64,000 nucleotides of DNA from contig CM047425.1 of assembly GCA_026168455.1 (NCBI GenBank), positions 40,754,711 to 40,818,710 on the forward strand, in the 5' to 3' direction. The DNA comes from Theocolax elegans (taxonomy: Eukaryota > Arthropoda > Insecta > Hymenoptera > Cerocephalidae). Made by a program: the position numbers and the translations under genes. Each line of letters starts with the position of its first letter. Positions within the stretch are counted from its first letter, which is position 1. Of this stretch, positions 57,390 through 64,000 are shown piece by piece. Below the pieces are notes generated by a model, which saw only the letters and a program-made list of their open reading frames with translations, was not told the DNA's origin and did not search any database.

Positions 57390-57968
57390 ATGGCTTATTA
57401 CTCTCTTTATTACGTTAGTCAAATTGGAAGCGGACGGGGCGTACATCACGTTTATGCAGGTTCAACATCGCAACGAGGACACGGTGTGGGTAGTTGGCTC
57501 GCAGGTTTATTTAGAAGAGCGGTGCCTTTGATTGCTAAAGGTGCTCGCGCCCTTGGTAAAGAAGCAGTCCGAGCAGGCGTCAACATATTAGATGACGTGT
57601 CGGATGGAAATCTGTCGTTCAAAAAATCGTTTAATAATCGTATGAACGAATCTAGTAAAAATTTGAAACGTAAAGCCGTAGACAAAATTAATAAAATGAT
57701 GGAGGGGTCTGGATATAAAACATTCGACAAAAGGAGAGCTCTACAGTTTCCGTGGAACGGTGAAAGTGTACGTATCAAACAGCTTAAACCTCGTAAAAAG
57801 TACAAACGTCGTCAAAGTATAAAGAAAAGGAAACGTACAAAAAAAACCAAGTCTTTAAAACGGTTACAACCAAAAGTGAAGCGTAAGAAACAGAATAAAA
57901 AGAAGAAATCGAGGAAAATATCGAAAACAAAAAAGAAGACAAAGAATAATTTTGACGTTTTCAATTAA
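57390..57968 (+). CDS. pVI/pX-like basic virion protein
   Basis: 192 residues from ATG at 57390. An N-terminal part with VSQIGSGRGVHHVYAGS (Gly-rich, resembling adenain cleavage sites) leads into an amphipathic helix SWLAGLFRRAVPLIAKGARA and then GKEAVRAGVNILDDVSDGN. The C-terminus (from about residue 115) is almost wholly Lys/Arg. In Polintons such a protein between the capsid genes is compared with adenovirus pVI/pX: membrane-active helix plus DNA-binding tail. Intact. Confidence 0.7.
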   Translation: MAYYSLYYVSQIGSGRGVHHVYAGSTSQRGHGVGSWLAGLFRRAVPLIAKGARALGKEAVRAGVNILDDVSDGNLSFKKSFNNRMNESSKNLKRKAVDKINKMMEGSGYKTFDKRRALQFPWNGESVRIKQLKPRKKYKRRQSIKKRKRTKKTKSLKRLQPKVKRKKQNKKKKSRKISKTKKKTKNNFDVFN

Positions 57969-57970
57969 AA

Positions 57971-59281
57971 ATGGCGTTTTTACATTCTCACAGCTCAGAG
58001 TGTCTCAAAAGTGAGTTGGATATATTTTCACTCCCTCAAATGCAAACCAGTGTAGAATCGAGTTGTTGGACTACTTATAATCCAATTTCGTCGTTAAACG
58101 ACGATTCGCCCATCGAATTTTGCGTTCAAAATCAAGGAGAAGATTACCTGGATCTTGCGCATACACTTCTCAAAGTTTGTGTAAAAATCAAGCCTTATTC
58201 GAAAGACGATGACAAACACGTAGGACCTGTAAATAATTTCTTACACTCGTTATTTAATCAAATCGATATTTATTTTAATCAGAAACCAATCACTCCTCCG
58301 AATAACGCTTATCCGTACAGAGCGTACATAGAAACACTCTTGAATTACGACCCAGCAGCTAAAGAATCGCATCTATCGACGACTTTGTGGTACGCAGCTA
58401 CACCTAGAAAGATGGACAGCACCCCTGACGAGGGTACAAACGCAGGACTTGCAAACAGACAAAATTTTACATCCGATGGCAAAACCGTCGATCTCATTGG
58501 ACATTTGCATTGCGATATTTTTAATCAGGATAAATTACTCATCAATGGCGTCGAAATGAAAATACGCCTTGTACGTTCCAAGGACTCAGTTTGTTTAATG
58601 GATTCGTCAGCCGCAGGCTCATACACCGTAAACATCACCGAAGCAAATTTACTCGTAAGACGCGTGAAAATAAGTCCTGGAATTCTATTGGCCCATGCAA
58701 AAACTCTCGCAACTACAACCGCTAAATATCCCATAACCAGAGTGGAAATCAAAACATTCACGATACATAGCGGTGTCTTGGGTGAAACACTCGACAACGT
58801 GATTTTAGGACAACTACTGAAACGAGTGATACTGGGATTTGTTGATAATAAGGCTTTCAATGGAAACAAAACTTTGAATCCTTTCAATTTTCAAAATTAG
58901 GGTATAAATTACTTGTCTCTCTACGTAGATGGTGTACCTTCGAAACCTTTACAACCTACGTTTTCGAATACAAGACCAATGTACGTTGACGCATATCACA
59001 CCTTGTTCTCAGGTACTGGTATACATTTTCTTAACGAAGGAAATTCTATCAGTAGAGAGAATTACCCTAATGGTTATTGTCTATTCGCTTTCGATCTTAC
59101 ACCAGATTTTTCGGCAAATAGTTTTTCTCATTGGAATTTAGTAAAATCTGGAAGTCTCAGAATCGAAGTTAAATTTCAAAGTGCATCGAATAAAACGATT
59201 AATTGTATCGTTTATGCCGAGTTTGACAACGTTCTTGAAATCGACTCTGCTAGACAGGTCGTAACAGATTTTCATTCTTAA
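57971..59281 (+). pseudogene. Major capsid protein (double jelly-roll hexon)
   Basis: Starts ATG at 57971 and ends at 59281, about 436 codons, with an in-frame TAG at 58898-58900. The frame is otherwise continuous. Recognisable segments include WTTYNPISSLNDDSPIEF, NNFLHSLFNQIDIYFNQKP, YPYRAYIETLLNYDPAAKE, SLYVDGVPSKPLQPTF, HTLFSGTGIHFLNEGN and YCLFAFDLTPDFSAN. These are hallmarks of Polinton/adintovirus MCP, which trimerises to build the capsid. The stop removes the second jelly roll's final part, so no functional capsid is expected. Confidence 0.94.
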
Positions 59282-59365
59282 ACTCAAAGTAGGAGTCAAA
59301 AAAAATGGTAGGGATTTTCTTTGAAAACTTTTCTTTTCAATTCAGTGAGAAGAAGGAGGTCTTAA

Positions 59366-60388
59366 AGGTATTCTGCTGAGCCAAGGAAAAACATTTTGTC
59401 AGTTCAGCTTGTTACCTTGAGTGGTGTAGTACAAGTGACTCAAGTTCTCCGCAACTCAAACGGCATGGAGAAGCTCGATTATATAATCGATATTCAAGCG
59501 TTTCACGACAAGGAAGGTCTCTTACTACCGAAAGAAATTGCTGTTATCGGCGTAGATTGCAATTTCATAGCGCACTGGCTGATCAAGGCTCCATACGACT
59601 ACACAGAACTGTCCAAGGGTATCGTAGCCACTAACAGTTACTTAACGTGCTATCACCATGGCATAGAATGGTTCGACGGTGAATCCAACAGTGTCGACGT
59701 GTACAACAGTCTACGAGAAGTTGCACGAAACGCTTTGAGGATCTACGTTAGGGTATAAATACCTAAAATTTTATTCCTTCAAAACCTTCTCGCTAGACAA
59801 ATAATCAATTTGGAGGAGTTCAACTGTCCGTCGTTTAGAAACCTTCCACGCGTTAACGACCACTTTTGTTTTTTACATGGACGGAAAAGGGAGTACATGA
59901 GTTGTGCATTGACATATGCATATAAACTACGTATTTGGCTGCATAAAACATTAGCCTATCGCCCTTGAACCAGCAAAGTCATCGATCTAAAAGAAAAAAA
60001 GAAGGAAACGGAAAAAGAGGACATCAACAAGGACAAAAGACGACATACAATTATTGCGTCTACGAGACAAGGAACTCCGTCTGGGAAACCACGACAAAAA
60101 ACGCCAACACCAACCAAATCAAGACAGAGCACTCCGATAACCGTAACTTGTACTGCATACTCAACTCCTATAGATGCTAGCAACACAAGTATTTCCACAA
60201 TCTCCCAAGATACGATCGATGCCGATCATTTATACGACATAGTACGCGAGGAGGAGGAAGCCGCTGCAAAGCATGAACACGTTGCAAATACTCAACGCAA
60301 TAAAAATTTTGCCTCTGCAGACAGTGGGAGTGTACCCTGCGGACAAGATTCCTCAGATTCTGACGAAGCCGACTGCAATTGTTGTTAA
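59366..60388 (+). pseudogene. Broken Polinton frame before the protease
   Basis: One frame holds VQLVTLSGVVQVTQVLRN, AVIGVDCNFIAHWLIKAPY and HHGIEWFDGE, then a TAA (59756-59758), then IINLEEFNCPSF and HFCFLHGRKREYMSC. A TGA (59966-59968) is followed by a Lys/Thr/Ser-rich stretch and an acidic, Cys-ending tail (to 60388). The first two parts belong to a family common in insect Polintons, unnamed to me. Whether the part after 59968 is the same protein is uncertain. No upstream ATG in frame. The tail overlaps the protease start in another frame. Confidence 0.6.
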
Positions 60389-60734
60389 CAATGAGGACCA
60401 CCGAAAATCCGGTGAGCATTGGCTGGCCATCTACATCGATAAACGCGGAATCGGATACTTCTTTGACAGTTTCGGTCGACCACCCACCGTACCACAACAT
60501 ATTCAATGTCTCCGAAGAAACTGTAAGGTTTACACCTGGAGTCCTAAGCAGCTACAAGATTTCGCTTCTATCCTGTGCGGTCAGTATTGCGTTAATTTCA
60601 TTCATCACATGTCTCACGGTCATTGCATGGACAGTTTTTGGAGATTGTTCACCGACGATACTGCATACAACGATAAATTAAATTTAAAATTATTTTATAA
60701 GAATATCAACAATAATTTTAATTATAATATATAA
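60273..60734 (+). CDS. Adenain-like cysteine protease
   Basis: 153 residues, intact from ATG at 60273. Catalytic residues are visible in the Ulp1/adenain order: His in GEHWLAIYIDK (about residue 49), Asp in GYFFDSFGRPP (about 65), then ASILCGQYCVNFIHHM with the nucleophilic Cys (about 103 or 107) after a Gln-containing LQDF segment. In Polintons this maturation protease cleaves capsid precursor proteins at Gly-rich sites such as those of the pVI-like protein. A short hydrophilic tail ends the gene 460 bases before the right repeat. Confidence 0.9.
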   Translation: MNTLQILNAIKILPLQTVGVYPADKIPQILTKPTAIVVNNEDHRKSGEHWLAIYIDKRGIGYFFDSFGRPPTVPQHIQCLRRNCKVYTWSPKQLQDFASILCGQYCVNFIHHMSHGHCMDSFWRLFTDDTAYNDKLNLKLFYKNINNNFNYNI

Positions 60735-61191
60735 ACAGGTACATTAGGTGTAAGTTTCTATTATTAACGTAATATATATTTAACCGAATGCAAAACACGT
60801 ATAATTTTACTCTTATTTACTCTATATCTAAGTGTGTGAATTACTATAAGTTTTATCAGGTCAACCGGAATCACTGTCTATTTATAAGTTTCGTATAATA
60901 AAATGTGTGTGAGTGTCTTTGCGTCTATTCTTAAGCAACTCTTATACTTAATATTAACCGAGTGTCAAATATAGTTTTAGTTTTATGTATTGTATAATCA
61001 TCTATATGTATATCTCTGCGTGCGTAATTATTCATTCTATGTCTCGTTCTCTCCTTTTATATTATAATACTTGAATAAACATCTGGGAATTTATCTACAA
61101 ATTACGTACATTTAATTATTTAACCCTCTCACCTCCAACTCTCATTCGTACCATGCTAAATATAAGTCTATACGCATACTGTATACACACA
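60735..61191. other. Polinton right noncoding region
   Basis: AT-rich, with no gene seen. Scattered AATAAA-like signals (for example TTGAATAAAC near 61073) could end the rightmost transcripts. Confidence 0.5.
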
Positions 61192-61691
61192 CACTCTCTC
61201 TCTCTCACACCAACATAGACGCTCTGGGTCAGCTATTATAACACGGCGTCAGAATACCCTAGCGCATCATCAGTATCTCTGCGTGAGTGCGAGAGGTAGA
61301 GGAAGAGAGCGTGGGTACGCGCAGTAGTGCTCTCTCTCTCTCTCTCTTACATGCGTCACTCTTCTTACTGCAAGAGACGCACTGCGCGCGCAACCCCTCT
61401 TGCTCTCTCTCTCTCTCACACATACACGCGCGGGCCTCCGGCCCCGCTGTAACGTCAGAACACTCTCAGTACGAGAGAGAGACGCACTGCGCGCGCACTC
61501 CCTCTACCTCTCTCTCTCACACCCACGCACTGCATCGGGGCGTCTATGACGCCGGAGCAACCTCAGCACGAGAGAGACGCACTGCGCGCGCACTCCCTCT
61601 ACCTCTCTCTCTCGCACCCATGTACTCCGACGGGGCCCGCTGTGACGTCACAGAGTCCGTTCCACCCTACCTATACATAAGTAAGAGAGAG

Positions 61692-61693
<2 letters not shown>
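61192..61693. repeat. Polinton right terminal inverted repeat (truncated)
   Basis: Reverse complement of 42040-42549 with few differences (for example GGTAGGGTGGAACGG against GGTAGTGTGGAACGG). The outer 100 bases seen on the left are missing; the repeat passes directly into the GATA tail of a LINE. Peptides predicted across it are made of repeat sequence. Confidence 0.93.
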
Positions 61694-61722
<29 letters not shown>

Positions 61723-64000
61723 TTATTAACCTGGGGGTATAACCCCAAAAGGTTCAAAGATTACAAAATTATTTACAAAATAATCGCTAATTATACAAAC
61801 ATTATATACATATACATATTTATACGCAGTCGCAAGAAAACATAAATTAATTTTTTGTTTGTTTATTTGTTGACGCTCAGGTTTACGAGATTAAACTATT
61901 AATTACTAAAGAAATTTGTACAATACAATCAGGAATTAAATTAAGAAATAAGAAATAACACATCATGCAGTTTGTGAGATGAACTTAGAATAAATTGTAC
62001 GTATCATCACAGTCGAAAAGCCATTCTCTTAGTAATTTTTTAAAGCTGTTTAAGTTATTTATATTTAAATCGGGCAACGGTGGAGTTATCGCGTTCAGCA
62101 AGTAGGATGTATAGGTGACAAATGCGCTCCTCCAGGTTTCTGTCCTAAAGGGCGCAATTACCAAAGGCTTGGCAGGTAGACGTGACGATTGTCGAAGCCC
62201 AGTGCAAGAATTTACAAGTTTAAAAGTATCATATAGATATGACGGTACACCTAAGCTCAACACTTTAAAGGTCACCACACCCGCCAGAAATTCGCGGCGC
62301 CGCGCGACGGACATCCACCCCAGTTCCCTTCTAAAAGGTGTTACATGATCACGCCAGCCAATACTGCCATGAACAAACCGCACGCCGCATTCTGGGCTCG
62401 TTGTAAGCGGAGATTCTGATCCCTATTAAGGGAGATGTAAACTGCAGCTGCATAATCGAAATGAGGAAAAATGAGCGCCCGCACCAACAAAGATCTAACC
62501 TCTCTTGTTAAAGCATTTCTGAATTGTCTAAGCGAGCGCAGACCCAAAAAAACCCTTTGCCTAACCGCAACGATATGTTCACTCCAACTTAAAAGCGGGT
62601 TCAAAATGATGCCCAGGCTTTTGACCTTATTTTCATAAGGAATGAATGTACCATCGACAACTATGCAGGGCAAGCTTTGCAAATCAAAGGTATCGAGGTA
62701 TGCCTGACTCCCGAAAATCATCGCCTTAGTTTTTTGAGCATTAAGGTAAAGACCGTTTGAAGAGGCCCACCGTGAAACCACCGCGACATCATTATTCAAC
62801 AGCTCGAGCGCAGAACGAAAACGGGCGAGTCTCTCATGATGTTTGCCAGGTGAGAAGGAGAGGTAGATTTGTGTATCGTCAGCAAAAATTAGATGACGAG
62901 TGTGCCTCAGATTCTTCGAAATGTCGTTTATAAATACCAGAAAGAGAAGAGGACCGAGCACACTACCCTGTGGGACACCAGAACTGACCGATTTCCAATC
63001 TGTACTCGCTCCTACACCTGTCGAAATCGCCTGCTTTCTATTTTGGAGGTAAGAGGCGAACCATTTGATGGTGTTATCATCACAGTTTATAAACTTGAGT
63101 TTGCGAAGAAGCTGGTCGTGAGGAACAGTGTCAAACGCCTTAGAGAAGTCAAACTGGATGAGGATGGTGATCATGCGTTTTTCGATCGCGTACTTAATGT
63201 CATCTGTAAGCCGAATAAGGGCTGTCTGTGTACTATGACCGGGCCGAAAACCTGCCTGAAAGGGATCAATAATGTTATTTAATGTAAGAAATTGATGCAG
63301 TTGTTGGTGCACGCATCTCTCCAGAATCTTCGAAATCTCACATAGTCTTGCAATGGGTCGAGTATCAGATGGTGACGTTAAAGTTTTGGTTTTAGCTAGC
63401 GGTAAAAGGAGTGATTGTTTCCAGGGGCCAGGAAAAACAGCACTTTCTATCGACAATCTAAAGAGCTTGCTCAACGGACCGACGAGGACAGGAGCTGCCA
63501 ACTGTAGCATGGAAATTGAAATTTGATCGTGCCCTATAGCTTTTGATCTGGAGAGGTGAATCGCTTTATCAATACTATCAGGTGATGGTGGCTTAAGGCT
63601 AAAAGACGGATAATCAAAGTGTGGGGCGACCTCAGAAAGAATACCAAGTAACCCACTGGGTGTGACTTCCGGCGAGGCGTTCGACACCACCGCGTAGTGC
63701 TCGTTCAACAAATCAAGACTAAAGCACAAAGTTGGATCCGGCAAGATTTGTTTCTTAAAGCCTAGGTGACGAATTTGTGACCATTTGTCAGATAGTGAAT
63801 TCGATGACGCTATTTTAGCTGCAAAAAATTTATTTTTAGCTGTGTCCAATTTGTTTTTGCATACCGCGCGGAGAGTTTTAAATTGGATCATGAGCGCTGG
63901 GTTTGTTTTGGCTCGCTTGTAGACACGATTTCTCTCCCTCATTAAGTCACGGAGTGCGTTGTCAACCCAAGGTTTACGCCTCGGGCGGGATGTACATGGC
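61694..64000 (-). mobile_element. Jockey-like LINE running off the window
   Basis: On the minus strand, the RT gene is followed by a 3' untranslated region and a hairpin GGGGTTATACCCC (61734-61746), then AATAAATT and a (TATC)n tail at 61694-61721. It inserted into the right repeat of the Polinton. It continues past the window end upstream of the RT, so it could be full length. It is the same family as the truncated LINE at 22743-24055. Confidence 0.9.
61985..64000 (-). pseudogene. LINE reverse transcriptase (partial, one frameshift)
   Basis: The frame is open from the window edge (64000) to 62341, with a linker after an endonuclease lying outside (KPWVDNALRDLM). RT motifs: WKQSLLLPLAKTKT, DTRPIARLCEISKILER, IDPFQAGFRPGHSTQTALI, ILIQFDFSKAFDTVPH, SGVPQGSVLGPLLFLVFIND and HLIFADDTQIYLS with the catalytic FADD, then NAQKTKAMIFGSQAYL. 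Near 62380 the sequence shifts frame and continues at 62383-61985 (GWRDHVTPFRRELGWMSVAR, KKLLREWLFDCDD). That single frameshift is the only break I see, so this is a young copy or has a base-call error. Confidence 0.93.

Larger units (their letters stand above)
41940..61693. mobile_element. Maverick/Polinton element (decayed)
   Basis: About 19.7 kb bounded by inverted repeats of at least 500 bases. It encodes the full core set: protein-primed DNA polymerase B, packaging ATPase, retroviral-type integrase, minor and major capsid proteins, a pVI/pX-like protein and an adenain-type protease. Most genes are on the plus strand; two lie on the minus strand near the left and centre. At least eight in-frame stops, in five genes, show that it is a genomic fossil. 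It carries a solo LTR (50141-51211) and a Tudor-like gene. The right end is cut by a LINE. Confidence 0.95.

Noticed and set aside
46229..59968. Alternative genetic code or programmed readthrough to explain the in-frame stops
   Set aside because: All three stop codons occur as breaks and TAA/TAG/TGA also serve as normal gene ends; the element has other signs of age (insertions, truncated end). Pseudogenisation is simpler.

Overview
This is a eukaryotic, almost certainly insect (an ant or other hymenopteran is my guess) stretch of AT-rich, transposon-packed chromatin. I found no host housekeeping gene, rRNA or functional tRNA gene. Nearly everything I can support is a mobile element, element debris or satellite DNA. 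The organism is inferred from the element families (Maverick/Polinton, Gypsy, Jockey-like and RNase H-bearing LINEs, TTAA elements, tRNA-derived SINE), not from a marker gene.

Left third (1-29,650): a foldback inverted repeat (75-785); a GC-hairpin satellite of 359-bp units (2333-6523); a 1.65-kb tandem duplication carrying a MITE in each copy (6871-10158); two related LTR sequences in opposite orientation (11745-12345 and 13199-13822); a decayed Gypsy pol (13956-17230); a second Gypsy whose protease-RT-RNase H core is deleted (17640-24379) and whose 3' LTR was later split by a TTAA element and a 5'-truncated LINE; an LTR-like unit with a 4-bp target duplication (24405-26051); and a minus-strand Gypsy remnant (26815-29200) with a tRNA-derived SINE inside it.

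Middle (29,650-41,940): a Russian-doll stack. A long-inverted-repeat element is interrupted by an RNase H-bearing LINE with an 11-bp target duplication. A second partial copy of the same repeat holds a 1.75-kb solo LTR (duplication GATT). That LTR is split in its TA tract by a 5.8-kb Helitron-like insertion, which itself contains a second, oppositely oriented copy of the same LTR (duplication GTGT), a 1-kb palindromic element and a long direct repeat.

Right third (about 41,940-61,693): a whole Maverick/Polinton (adintovirus-like) element with terminal inverted repeats of at least 500 bp. It encodes protein-primed DNA polymerase B, packaging ATPase, retroviral-type integrase with chromodomain, minor and major capsid proteins, a basic pVI/pX-like protein, an adenain-type cysteine protease and several family-typical unknowns. 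ATPase, protease and some small genes are open. Polymerase, integrase, both capsid genes and one more gene carry in-frame stop codons, so this is a fossil. A 1.07-kb solo LTR sits just behind the polymerase.

The most unusual item lies inside the Polinton, on its minus strand between the polymerase and the ATPase: a small two-exon gene (51424-52254) that reads as an extended Tudor domain of the Tejas/TDRD5-TDRD7 kind, a fold used by the host piRNA pathway. I see it as possible captured host cargo. The right Polinton repeat is cut by a LINE that runs off the window end (about 61,694-64,000, minus strand).
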